From positions 355,957 to 419,956 of the forward strand of contig NZ_JAYMGV010000002.1 in NCBI RefSeq assembly GCF_035818475.1: a DNA stretch of 64,000 bases, given 5' to 3'. A program made the translations under genes and the position numbers. Positions 25,310-34,000 of this stretch are shown in pieces. Every line of letters begins with the position of its first letter. Positions within the stretch are counted from its first letter, which is position 1. The notes under the pieces were generated by a model. It saw only the letters and a list, made by a program, of their open reading frames with translations. It was not told the DNA's origin and did no database searches. Origin of the DNA: Cognatitamlana sp035818475. GTDB taxonomy: Bacteria; Bacteroidota; Bacteroidia; Flavobacteriales; Flavobacteriaceae.

Positions 25310-26683
25310 ATGAAAAAATTACTTTTAATAGCTTTTACTATAGCAATAGTAGCTTGTAAAGAAGAACCAAAAGTTGACTATGCTATTGTTTCCGGAAAAA
25401 TCACCAATAAGCCTGCCGGAGATATTTCAATTAATACTTTTGATAGATCCTTTACCGAAAAATTAGAAATAGCTCCAGATGGAACGTTTAAAGATACCAT
25501 TATCCCTGAACAACATGCATATGTACTCTATGACGGAAAAAACCCTGTTTTTTTACATTTAGAACCAGGATATAATTTAAACATTTCTTATGATAGTCAG
25601 GATTTTGAAAAATCATTGATTATTTCCGGTAATGGTTCTCAGACCAGCAATTATATAATTGCCAAAAGAAAAAACGAAAGAGAACTTATTGGAAATAATG
25701 CCGAAACCTATGTTTTAAATGAAGAAGAATTTAAAGCAAAATTTCAAGACATAAAAAAGTCTAATGAAAATCTATTGAATAGTTTCAATGATCTTTCGGC
25801 AGACTTTAAAACTAGAGAAAAACGAGATTTGCATTATTCTTATTTAGCAAAATTGAGTGAATATGAAATGGCTTATAGATATTTTACAAAAGACCAGCAA
25901 TTTAAAGTGTCTGATGATTTTTTAAATGAATTTGATGGTTTTGACTTCACTAACGAAGAGGATTTCAAACTCTTAAACAATTACAAGAGCCTGGTGACCA
26001 ACCATTATACAAAAGCAGCTAATCAACTGGCAACAGAGGAATCTCTTGAAAGAGGTATAGCGTTTATAAAAACGGTGAGTGATGTTAAAAGTGAAAGTAT
26101 TAAAAATGCCTTATTATATAATTTTGCTGCTAACAGTATGGGCTATTCAAAAGATATTGATGCCTTTTACAAATCATTCTTAGAAAATTCAACAAATGAT
26201 AAAAACAATGAGTTAATTACTGAAAAGTATAATAAGTTAACTGCTATTGCAAAGGGGAAACCTTCGCCTAAATTTGTTAATTATGAAAATTATAAAGGAG
26301 GCACAACCTCATTAGATGATTTAAAAGGCAAGTATGTATATGTTGATGTGTGGGCCACATGGTGTGGACCATGCAAGCGTGAAATTCCGTTTTTAAAAGA
26401 AGTAGAGCAGAAATATCACGGTAAAAACATTGAATTTGTAAGCGTCTCTATTGATAGAGTCTCAGATCATGAAAAATGGAAAACCATGGTTAAAGATAAA
26501 GAGTTAGGGGGCATACAATTATTTGCTGATAATGATTGGAATTCTAAGTTTGTTAAAGACTACCAAATTCAAGGTATTCCAAGATTTATTCTAATTGATG
26601 ACCAGGGCAATATTGTTGATCCTAATGCTCCCAGGCCTTCTAGCCCAGAGTTAGAACAATTACTGAATACCGAAAAAATTTAA
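25310..26683 (+). CDS. TlpA-family thiol-disulfide oxidoreductase lipoprotein
   Basis: 457 residues. Lipoprotein signal with Cys16 (IAFTIAIVAC). Residues 20-110 resemble the DUF4369 N-terminal domain (VSGKITNKPAGDISINTF). Residues 110-310 are helical. The thioredoxin fold spans about 320-455 with the redox motif WCGPC (Cys352, Cys355) and the cis-Pro segment QIQGIPRFILID. It should sit in the periplasm, anchored to a membrane, and reduce or exchange disulfides. This three-part layout is common in Bacteroidota. It ends at a strong terminator shared with the convergent nnr gene. Confidence 0.93.
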   Translation: MKKLLLIAFTIAIVACKEEPKVDYAIVSGKITNKPAGDISINTFDRSFTEKLEIAPDGTFKDTIIPEQHAYVLYDGKNPVFLHLEPGYNLNISYDSQDFEKSLIISGNGSQTSNYIIAKRKNERELIGNNAETYVLNEEEFKAKFQDIKKSNENLLNSFNDLSADFKTREKRDLHYSYLAKLSEYEMAYRYFTKDQQFKVSDDFLNEFDGFDFTNEEDFKLLNNYKSLVTNHYTKAANQLATEESLERGIAFIKTVSDVKSESIKNALLYNFAANSMGYSKDIDAFYKSFLENSTNDKNNELITEKYNKLTAIAKGKPSPKFVNYENYKGGTTSLDDLKGKYVYVDVWATWCGPCKREIPFLKEVEQKYHGKNIEFVSVSIDRVSDHEKWKTMVKDKELGGIQLFADNDWNSKFVKDYQIQGIPRFILIDDQGNIVDPNAPRPSSPELEQLLNTEKI

Positions 26684-26700
26684 GACCTATATAAATCAAT

Positions 26701-26729
26701 AAAAAAAGCCGCAATTAGCGGCTTTTTTT
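26701..26729. terminator. bidirectional intrinsic terminator
   Basis: The stem AAAAAAAGCCGC (26701-26712) pairs with GCGGCTTTTTTT (26718-26729) around a 5-base loop. A-run and T-run flank it, so it works for both the TlpA gene (plus) and the nnr gene (minus). The nnr stop codon (26728-26730) lies inside it. Confidence 0.9.
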
Positions 26730-28287
26730 ATTGGCCTTCTTTATTCTCCTTCTCCTGAGGTGTTTGTTCCGGCTGTTTAAACAGATCTAGATAAGCTTCC
26801 CCAAGATAATCAATAACATGACTAGCTATTAGACTTTGGTAGCCAAAATCCTCTACTGCAATATCAGCAGATTTCCCATGTAGGTACACACCAAAAATAG
26901 CAGCAACCAATGGATGGTATCCCTGGGCAATCAAACCAGTAATAATACCAGTTAGTACATCGCCACTTCCGGCAGTAGCTAATCCGGGGTTGCCTGTGGT
27001 ATTTATATAAAGTTTATCCTCATAGACCGTAATAGAATTTGCGCCTTTCACAACAACAATAACATTATACTTTTTTGAAAATGCCTTTACTTTTTCCAGC
27101 TTTTCAAAATCATTATTCCATTCCCCTATTAAACGTTCCAATTCTTTTGGATGTGGTGTTAAAATAGCAGGAGCGTCAGGCGATAATAGTTTTAATAGTG
27201 ACTCATGTTTTGAAAGTATGTTTAAGCCATCAGCATCAATGACCAGTGGTAACTTATTCTGCTTTAAAAAAGTTTCGAAAGCCTCTATAGTTTCTGAGCT
27301 GGTTCCTACCCCTATTCCAAACGCTATGACATTGGGTACGATATCAAAGTCAATAGACGTGATTTTTTCTTCGCTTGGGTCTGTAATAACCATAACTTCC
27401 GGAAATGAAGCTTGTAATACCGTATAACCACATTTAGGAACATATGCTGATACTAAACCTGCTCCTGCAGAAAGTACAGCCCTGCTTGCAAGTGTAACAG
27501 CTCCAATCTTACCATAGCTTCCTCCTATTATTAGTGCATGGCCAAACTGACCTTTATGAGAGAACTTCGCTCTGGGAATATAATTAGGTAATACCTCATG
27601 TTTTCCAATCAGTTCAACTTCGGTTTGGGTCTTAGATAAAAAATCCTGATCTAAACCAATATCCAAAACCTCCCATTGTACTGTATATTTATCTGTTTCT
27701 GGTAAGAAAAACACTAACTTTGGAGAAGCAAAGCTAAGTGTAAATCCAGCCCAAACCACTGCATTTTCATCTTCCACCGGTTTGTCAGAATACAGGCCTG
27801 ATGGAATGTCGATCGATAAAGTAAAGGCTTTACAGGCTTTAAAATGCATAAATAACTCTTTTACCCAAGAATTCACGGGCCTATTTAAACCTATTCCAAA
27901 TACAGCATCTACAATAATATCATCAGGATGGATTTCAGGAAAATCCTCAGCACAATTTAAAAGTTCCGGCCAGTCTTTAGTTACATTTTTTATCCGGTCA
28001 TAATTCACTAAAAAATCCTTTGATCGTTTATCACTATAATTAACAATATAGGTATGAACATTATAACCATGAGTAATCAAATGACGAGATAATACCAAAC
28101 CATCGCCTCCATTATTTCCTATTCCACAAAACACATGAATGGGAACCTGGGCGCCCTGCATTCTCATATGTATCCAGTTAAAAATTTGAGTACCAGCTCG
28201 CTCCATCAAATCAGTAGAAGAAATTTGCTGTCTTTCGGCTGTTAACCGATCCCCTTCATAAATTTGTTCTTTTGAGAAAATTTTCAT
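26728..28287 (-). CDS. nnr: bifunctional NAD(P)H-hydrate epimerase / ADP-dependent NAD(P)H-hydrate dehydratase
   Basis: 519 residues from the ATG at 28285-28287, the usual family start (MKIFSKEQIYEGDRLTAERQ); the open frame runs 20 codons further upstream without support. The N-terminal YjeF_N epimerase domain (1-215) carries IHVFCGIGNNGGDGLVLSRH. The C-terminal ribokinase-like dehydratase domain (about 235-500) carries GHALIIGGSYGKIGAVTLAS, LTPHPKELERL and the NTTGNPGLATAGSGDVLTG phosphate loop. Together they repair damaged, hydrated NAD(P)H. The acidic C-terminal tail is unremarkable. Confidence 0.95.
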   Translation of the reverse strand: MKIFSKEQIYEGDRLTAERQQISSTDLMERAGTQIFNWIHMRMQGAQVPIHVFCGIGNNGGDGLVLSRHLITHGYNVHTYIVNYSDKRSKDFLVNYDRIKNVTKDWPELLNCAEDFPEIHPDDIIVDAVFGIGLNRPVNSWVKELFMHFKACKAFTLSIDIPSGLYSDKPVEDENAVVWAGFTLSFASPKLVFFLPETDKYTVQWEVLDIGLDQDFLSKTQTEVELIGKHEVLPNYIPRAKFSHKGQFGHALIIGGSYGKIGAVTLASRAVLSAGAGLVSAYVPKCGYTVLQASFPEVMVITDPSEEKITSIDFDIVPNVIAFGIGVGTSSETIEAFETFLKQNKLPLVIDADGLNILSKHESLLKLLSPDAPAILTPHPKELERLIGEWNNDFEKLEKVKAFSKKYNVIVVVKGANSITVYEDKLYINTTGNPGLATAGSGDVLTGIITGLIAQGYHPLVAAIFGVYLHGKSADIAVEDFGYQSLIASHVIDYLGEAYLDLFKQPEQTPQEKENKEGQ

Positions 28288-28411
28288 GTATGATCCTATT
28301 GTGAATTTTTCAGTTCTTATTATTGTTTGTCGTTTTTTTTCAATCAAAAACTACTCAATATAAGAATACTGCAAAAAAAATAATTTAGTTTTTTTATTAG
28401 GCTAAAAGTAA

Positions 28412-28419
28412 TACTTTTG
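28412..28419 (+). promoter_or_regulatory. -7 promoter box for the threonine operon leader
   Basis: TACTTTTG matches TAnnTTTG. A transcript starting about six bases later would place the leader peptide ATG (28440) within some 15 bases of the 5' end, as in classical attenuator leaders. The -33 element is weak. Confidence 0.5.
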
Positions 28420-28439
28420 GAGAGTATTATATAGCAATA

Positions 28440-28547
28440 ATGAATCATTTCAGCCAAAATACTTTAACGTCTATTTCTTTTCAGGTAAAAGGAACAGCTT
28501 CTATTTTTGCTGCCACTACAAATATTACAACCCTTTGGGGTTGTTAA
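28440..28547 (+). CDS. threonine operon leader peptide, 35 aa
   Basis: A short frame from the ATG at 28440 to the TAA at 28545-28547. It begins MNHFSQNTLTSISFQV and ends with IFAATTNITTLWGC. Seven of 35 residues are Thr and three are Ile, with the Thr codons clustered near the end (ATTNITT), the pattern expected of a ribosome-stalling leader that senses threonyl- and isoleucyl-tRNA. The last codons lie within a hairpin (28527-28544), and a second hairpin lies at 28571-28588 before thrA. The peptide itself probably has no function after translation. Confidence 0.75.
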   Translation: MNHFSQNTLTSISFQVKGTASIFAATTNITTLWGC

Positions 28548-28588
28548 CTATATATATCTCAGGCCATATTTGTGATTTAAAAATCACA
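28527..28588 (+). promoter_or_regulatory. hairpins of the threonine operon leader (attenuator candidate)
   Basis: Hairpin A: ACAACCC (28527-28533) pairs with GGGTTGT (28538-28544) over the last leader codons. Hairpin B: TGTGATTT (28571-28578) pairs with AAATCACA (28581-28588). Hairpin B is not followed at once by a T-run; a T-rich stretch begins about 15 bases later. The arrangement suggests ribosome position decides which structure forms, but the terminator itself is weak by sequence. Confidence 0.5.
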
Positions 28589-28629
28589 GCATTTCAAGTA
28601 TTATTTTTAATTATTCAATGCATTAAAAC

Positions 28630-31074
28630 ATGAAAGTTTTAAAATTTGGAGGAACTTCTGTAGGTTCTTCAAAAAATATAAATAGCGTTATAAGTATTTT
28701 AGAAAACTATAGTAAAAAAGGCAGTATAGCTTGTGTAGTTTCAGCTGTTGGTGGTATAACCGATAAATTACTTTTGGCAGGGAAACAAGCTCAAAATAAA
28801 GACCATGCTTTTTTGGAAACTTTTGAGATTATTAAAGAAAGGCACTTTTCAATTATAAAGGAGCTCAACCCAACAAGTCATGACGTCATCTTAAGCTATG
28901 TTGAAGATAAGCTAAATAGCTTAAAGAGTTTATTAGAAGGTATTTATTTAATTAATGAACTATCACCAAAAACATCAGATAAACTGGTGAGTTTTGGAGA
29001 ATTATTGTCATCTTTTATCATAGCCGAAACTATGAAAAACAGAGAGCTTTCTGCAGGAAGAAAAAACTCTCAGGAACTTGTGGTGACTAATTCTAATTTT
29101 ACAAAAGCCGAAGTTGATTATAGTGTTACAGATAAAAACATCCGAGACTATTTTAAATCAGCTGCTCATAATATTACTATACTGCCCGGATTTATTTCAA
29201 AATCTAAAACAGGAGAGCAAACCACTTTAGGCAGAGGAGGCTCAGACTTTACAGCTGCCATAATTGCAGCAGCATTAAAGGTAGAACAGCTTGAAATTTG
29301 GACAGATGTTAGCGGTATGTTTACCACTAACCCAAAACTGGTTAAACAGGCCTACCCCATTCAAAAGATATCATATGAAGAAGCTATGGAACTGTCTCAT
29401 TTTGGTGCCAAGGTATTGTATCCACCAACAGTGCAACCAGTTCTTAACTTAGATATTCCTATTCATATAAAAAATACTTTAGAGCCTGAAGCTTTAGGTA
29501 CTATAATTTCTAATGAAGAGTCCAAGTCAAACGGGCCGGTAAAAGGCATTAGTAATATCAGTAATATTGCTCTACTCACATTAGAAGGTAGCGGCATGGT
29601 TGGTATTCCCGGGTTTTCAAAACGTTTATTTGAAACCTTATCTCAGGAAAAGATCAATATTATAATGATTACACAAGCGTCTTCTGAGCATTCTATATGT
29701 TTAGGTATTGAGGAAAAGGATGCTGAAAATGCCAAGTTGGTTATTGATGCCGTTTTTGAAAATGAAATAGCACTCAATAAAATTGACCCTATTATAGTTG
29801 AAATGGGACTATCTATTATTGCTCTTGTAGGTGATAATATGAAAAACCACCAGGGAATTAGTGGAAAAATGTTTAGCAGCCTAGGTAAAAACAATGTTAA
29901 TGTTAGAGCCATAGCTCAAGGTGCTTCAGAAAAGAACATTACGGCCGTAATAGCAGAGAAAGATGTGAAAAAAGCTTTAAATACATTACATGAACAGTTT
30001 TTTGAATCCAAAACTAAACAACTTAATGTATTTATAACCGGTGTTGGTAATGTTGGAGAACGATTAGTAGAGCAAATAAAACAGCAAAAAAAATATTTAA
30101 AGGAGAACTTAAAAATAAAGTTGCGCGTTATTGGTTTGTCAAATTCCAGACACATGATTTTTGATGAAAACGGCATAAATCTATCCGATTGGAAATCACA
30201 GCTAGAACAAGGTGAAAAGGCAACCTTACAAGGGTTCTTTGAAAAAACAAAAGCACTTAATTTACGCAACAGCATATTTGTAGATGTTACAGCAAACAAA
30301 GATATAGCAGATTTATATGCACAATATTTAAGACAAAGTATAGGTATTGTAGCCTGCAATAAAATAGCCTGTTCCAGTGATTTTGAAAACTATAAGTTGC
30401 TTAAGCGCTTATCACTAAAATATAATGCGCCCTTCCTTTTTGAAACCAATGTAGGTGCTGGTTTACCTGTAATAGACACATTAAACAATCTTGTGGCTTC
30501 AGGAGATAAGATAAAATCCATACAAGCCGTATTGTCTGGTAGTTTAAACTTTGTGTTTAATAATTTTAGTGATTCCACTAAATTTTACGATGTGGTTAAA
30601 CAAGCGGCATCTGAAGGCTATACAGAACCAGACCCAAGAATAGACCTAAGTGGTGTGGATGTGGCCAGAAAGATTTTAATTTTAGCCAGAGAAAGTGGTG
30701 TTGAAATGAACCTGGAAGATATTGAAAATACGCCCTTCCTATCAGAGTCAGGTTTAAAAAGTGATACTATTGATGATTTTTATAACACTTTGATCACAGA
30801 TGAGGCACACTATCAAAGCTTATACGCTTCAGCAAAATCAAAAAACTGCCAGTTAAAATATGTCGCAAAATTTGATGAAGGAAAAGCAAGTGTTGGTTTA
30901 CAGGAAATTCCGGAAGGTCACCCGTTCTATAATTTAGAAGGAAAAGACAATATAGTGATGTTCTATACACAACGCTATCCGGAACAGCCCATGATTATTA
31001 AAGGAGCCGGTGCTGGTGCTGATGTTACGGCTTCTGGCTTATTTGCTGATATCATTAGATTAGGAAGCGATTAA
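28630..31074 (+). CDS. thrA: bifunctional aspartate kinase / homoserine dehydrogenase I
   Basis: 814 residues. The aspartate kinase domain (1-290) starts at MKVLKFGGTSVGSSKNI and carries TLGRGGSDFTAAIIAAAL. Two ACT regulatory domains follow (about 300-450), including VALVG-like turns and NVRAIAQGASEKNI. The homoserine dehydrogenase half (from about 460) has the NAD(P) motif FITGVGNVGERLV and the substrate segment GLPVIDTLNNLVASGDKI. It catalyses the first and third steps from aspartate to threonine, probably under threonine feedback through the ACT domains. It heads thrABC and is preceded by the Thr-rich leader peptide. Confidence 0.97.
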   Translation: MKVLKFGGTSVGSSKNINSVISILENYSKKGSIACVVSAVGGITDKLLLAGKQAQNKDHAFLETFEIIKERHFSIIKELNPTSHDVILSYVEDKLNSLKSLLEGIYLINELSPKTSDKLVSFGELLSSFIIAETMKNRELSAGRKNSQELVVTNSNFTKAEVDYSVTDKNIRDYFKSAAHNITILPGFISKSKTGEQTTLGRGGSDFTAAIIAAALKVEQLEIWTDVSGMFTTNPKLVKQAYPIQKISYEEAMELSHFGAKVLYPPTVQPVLNLDIPIHIKNTLEPEALGTIISNEESKSNGPVKGISNISNIALLTLEGSGMVGIPGFSKRLFETLSQEKINIIMITQASSEHSICLGIEEKDAENAKLVIDAVFENEIALNKIDPIIVEMGLSIIALVGDNMKNHQGISGKMFSSLGKNNVNVRAIAQGASEKNITAVIAEKDVKKALNTLHEQFFESKTKQLNVFITGVGNVGERLVEQIKQQKKYLKENLKIKLRVIGLSNSRHMIFDENGINLSDWKSQLEQGEKATLQGFFEKTKALNLRNSIFVDVTANKDIADLYAQYLRQSIGIVACNKIACSSDFENYKLLKRLSLKYNAPFLFETNVGAGLPVIDTLNNLVASGDKIKSIQAVLSGSLNFVFNNFSDSTKFYDVVKQAASEGYTEPDPRIDLSGVDVARKILILARESGVEMNLEDIENTPFLSESGLKSDTIDDFYNTLITDEAHYQSLYASAKSKNCQLKYVAKFDEGKASVGLQEIPEGHPFYNLEGKDNIVMFYTQRYPEQPMIIKGAGAGADVTASGLFADIIRLGSD

Positions 31075-31161
31075 TTGTTTATCTAATAATTAAAAATGGA
31101 ATTATATAAAGAAAGTTCTATTTCCTGCTCGAGTGCAGCTGAAAACTATTTAATTGATAAA

Positions 31162-32085
31162 ATGAACGAAATAAGAATATTTTCTCCGGCAACAGTAGCC
31201 AATGTAGCATGTGGATTTGATGTTTTAGGCTTTTGTCTGGATAGCATTGGAGATGAGATGGTAATCAGAAAAACCGATAAAAAAGGCATTCACATGGTTC
31301 ATGTTGAAGGCTTTGATTTACCTAATGAAACCGAATTGAACGTTGCCGGGGTATCTGCTCTAGCTATGTATGAAGTATTAAATGTAGATTTTGGTTTTGA
31401 AATTGAAATCTATAAAAACATTAAGCCCGGTAGTGGTATTGGTAGTAGTGCTGCCAGTGCAGTAGGTAGTGTTTTTGGAATGAATGAATTATTGGGAAGG
31501 CCTTTTAATAAAACTCAACTTACTGAGTTTGCCATTAAAGGTGAAGCTTTAGCAAGTAAATGTGAACATGCTGATAACCTGGCTCCTGCCCTTTTTGGAG
31601 GGTTCACTCTGGTAAAAAGTGTTTCGCCTTTACAGATATTGGAAATCCCTACGCCAGCTGACCTATATGCTACTATAATTCATCCGCAAATAGAAATTAA
31701 AACTTCAGAATCCAGGGCCATCTTACCAAAAGAGGTTGCTTTGTCTGATGCAATTACGCAATGGGCCAATGTAGGAAGCTTAGTTCACGCTTTGCATACT
31801 TGTAATTATGATTTGATAAAAAACGCACTTCATGATGTTATAATAGAACCCCATAGAAGTAAGCTGATTCCTTATTTTAACAGTAGTAAAGCGGCTGCTT
31901 TAAATGCGGGCGCTTTGGGCTGTGGAATTTCAGGTTCAGGACCATCAATTTTTTCATTATGTAAAGGGTTAGAAACTGCAAAAAGAGTAAAAGAAGCCTT
32001 GAGTGAGGTATATTCAAAAACAGAAATTGACTTTGAGATTTACGTTTCAAAAATTAACACTGAAGGGGTAAAAATATTAAACTAA
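31162..32085 (+). CDS. thrB: homoserine kinase
   Basis: 307 residues from the ATG at 31162, where the family start (MNEIRIFSPATVANVACGFD) begins; 22 extra codons upstream have no homology. The GHMP kinase ATP loop lies in KPGSGIGSSAASAVG, and the C-terminal motif in GCGISGSGPSIFSLC. It phosphorylates homoserine for threonine synthase. It lies between thrA and thrC in the operon. Confidence 0.96.
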   Translation: MNEIRIFSPATVANVACGFDVLGFCLDSIGDEMVIRKTDKKGIHMVHVEGFDLPNETELNVAGVSALAMYEVLNVDFGFEIEIYKNIKPGSGIGSSAASAVGSVFGMNELLGRPFNKTQLTEFAIKGEALASKCEHADNLAPALFGGFTLVKSVSPLQILEIPTPADLYATIIHPQIEIKTSESRAILPKEVALSDAITQWANVGSLVHALHTCNYDLIKNALHDVIIEPHRSKLIPYFNSSKAAALNAGALGCGISGSGPSIFSLCKGLETAKRVKEALSEVYSKTEIDFEIYVSKINTEGVKILN

Positions 32086-32094
32086 TGAACAACA

Positions 32095-32178
32095 TGTTAT
32101 TTTGAGGAGTGAAACAACGTAATAATCTCTTTAAATTAAAAAGTATTATTACAATAAAAAAAATTGCTTCACAATGAC
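32095..32178. repeat. decayed inverted-repeat element between thrB and thrC
   Basis: The left arm GTTATTTTGAGGAGTGAAAC (from 32096) pairs imperfectly with the right arm TTGCTTCACAATGAC (ending 32178), and inside them GTAATAAT pairs with ATTATTAC. This resembles the dispersed palindromic repeats common in Bacteroidota genomes, whose arms read like GTCATTTCGA and AATGAC. It is worn by mutation. It sits in the 109-base gap between thrB and thrC and may form a hairpin in the operon mRNA. Confidence 0.55.
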
Positions 32179-32194
32179 CTATGAACTAAAAACA

Positions 32195-33493
32195 ATGAAT
32201 TATTACTCATTAAATAAAAAAGCGCCAAACACAACATTTAAAAATGCGGTTATTAAAGGATTGGCTCCAGACAAAGGCTTATACTTTCCGGAAACTATCA
32301 CACCACTGTCTAAATCATTTTTTGATAATATCGATAACTTATCAAATACCGAAATTGCATTTCAAGCGATCAAACAATTTGTATCTCCTGAAATTCCGGA
32401 AACTGTTTTAAGAACAATCGTAGAAGAAACATTAGCCTTTGATTTTCCAGTTGTAAAGCTAAATGACCATATCTCAACATTAGAACTATTTCATGGTCCC
32501 ACTATGGCATTTAAAGATGTGGGAGCACGTTTTATGGCACGTTGTTTAGGATATTTTAATCAGGATAATAACGAAGAGGTTACCGTTTTGGTGGCCACCT
32601 CGGGAGATACCGGAGGAGCTGTTGCTAATGGGTTTTTAGGAGTTAAAGGTGTAAACGTGGTCATACTCTACCCTAGTGGAAAGGTAAGTGATATCCAGGA
32701 AAAGCAATTAACCACATTAGGGCAAAACATTAAAGCACTGGAGGTCAACGGTACGTTTGATGATTGTCAGGCTATGGTCAAAACAGCATTTTTAGACGAA
32801 AGCTTAACAAATAAAATGCAATTGACTTCTGCCAATTCTATAAATGTAGCACGCTGGTTACCGCAATTGTTCTACTTTATGTTTGCATACAAACAATTAC
32901 ATGATAAATATGAGGATATTGTATTTTCTGTACCTAGTGGGAATTTTGGGAATATTTGTGCAGGAATGATGGCTCAGCAATTAGGTTTACCAATAAAAAA
33001 CTTTGTGGCTTCCAATAATGCGAATAATGTAGTTACTAGATATTTGATTTCTCAATTATATGAACCAAAGCCTTCTGTTCAAACCATTTCAAATGCTATG
33101 GACGTTGGGGCTCCCAGTAATTTCATTAGAATTCAGGAAATCTATAAAAACTCATTTGAAACTTTAAAGCATAATTTATCGTCTTATAGTTTTTCTGATG
33201 ATGAAACCAGAGCTGCAATGCTTGAAATTTATAGTAAGTATAATTATGTTGCAGACCCGCATGGCGCAGTGGGATACTTAGGATGTAAATCCTACCTTAA
33301 TGAAAAACCAAATTCACATTGTGTGTTTTTAGAAACAGCTCACCCTGCCAAGTTTTTAGATGTAGTAGAAGATGTTATAAAAGAAGAGCAACCATTACCG
33401 GAACAAATTCAATCTGTAATGGGTAAAGAAAAAGAATCCACAGTCATTTCAACCTATGATGATTTGAAAGCCTTTTTGTTAAAGTTTGAATAG
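32195..33493 (+). CDS. thrC: threonine synthase
   Basis: 432 residues from the ATG at 32195, giving MNYYSLNKKAPNTTFKNAV; a start 21 bases earlier lies in the decayed repeat and is unlikely. The PLP lysine is in LELFHGPTMAFKDVGARFMA, and the PLP phosphate site around TSGDTGGAVANGF. SGNFGNICAGMMA and DPHGAVGYLG follow. It converts phosphohomoserine to threonine and closes the thrABC operon, which ends at the terminator at 33519. Confidence 0.97.
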   Translation: MNYYSLNKKAPNTTFKNAVIKGLAPDKGLYFPETITPLSKSFFDNIDNLSNTEIAFQAIKQFVSPEIPETVLRTIVEETLAFDFPVVKLNDHISTLELFHGPTMAFKDVGARFMARCLGYFNQDNNEEVTVLVATSGDTGGAVANGFLGVKGVNVVILYPSGKVSDIQEKQLTTLGQNIKALEVNGTFDDCQAMVKTAFLDESLTNKMQLTSANSINVARWLPQLFYFMFAYKQLHDKYEDIVFSVPSGNFGNICAGMMAQQLGLPIKNFVASNNANNVVTRYLISQLYEPKPSVQTISNAMDVGAPSNFIRIQEIYKNSFETLKHNLSSYSFSDDETRAAMLEIYSKYNYVADPHGAVGYLGCKSYLNEKPNSHCVFLETAHPAKFLDVVEDVIKEEQPLPEQIQSVMGKEKESTVISTYDDLKAFLLKFE

Positions 33494-33518
33494 ACAGATC
33501 AATAACCAAAAAAACCAG

Positions 33519-33554
33519 CCCCTTAAGTACCTCCAGATATTAAGGGGTTTGTTT
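33519..33554 (+). terminator. terminator of the thrABC operon
   Basis: CCCCTTAA (33519-33526) pairs with TTAAGGGG (33540-33547) across a 13-base loop and is followed by TTTGTTT. It lies 26 bases after the thrC stop. Confidence 0.75.
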
Positions 33555-34000
33555 ATCCCTTTAATAAAAGGCTCCTGCGCTCTACATTCAACCTTTATTA
33601 TAGCCATATAGAAGTAGTAGATATCATCAGGATTCAAAATCCGAGCTTAAAATTGGCCATACTACGCCATACCTCATATCTGAATACGGCGCACAGATGC
33701 ATGATTATTCAAAGTAACAATGGAGCCCTTACAGAGATTGGTCGCACTTAAAGGTACAGAATTCGCAATTCATGTCGTTTTAGAAAGACCCGACAAATAA
33801 TCCTATCATAATAAAATAGATAGTAGATGATCTGAAACAGATTGATATTCCCGTTCAGAGCGTAGCGAAGAGTTCAGCATGCTCAAGAACAATCTGCATC
33901 AGGCAGCATTTTTCCATTTTAACCCGTTTTATGACCAATGTCATCTGTTTAAAGAAAAAGAGTCTATAAATTTGTTGGGTTAACCACCAATCTAACTTCT
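33555..34000. other. non-coding stretch with decayed repeat-like pieces
   Basis: No frame here has a plausible start and family-like sequence. One frame (about 33541-33750) is open by chance length only. The piece around 33852-33890 (GTTCAGAGCGTAGCGAAGAG, then TTCAGCATGCTCAAGAAC) resembles arms of dispersed Bacteroidota repeats. I see no promoter of full quality for the porin gene that follows. Confidence 0.4.

Noticed and set aside
33541..33750. Open stretch after the thr terminator
   Set aside because: Begins inside the terminator, has no start codon before its conserved-looking part, and no family resemblance. Kept only as non-coding sequence.
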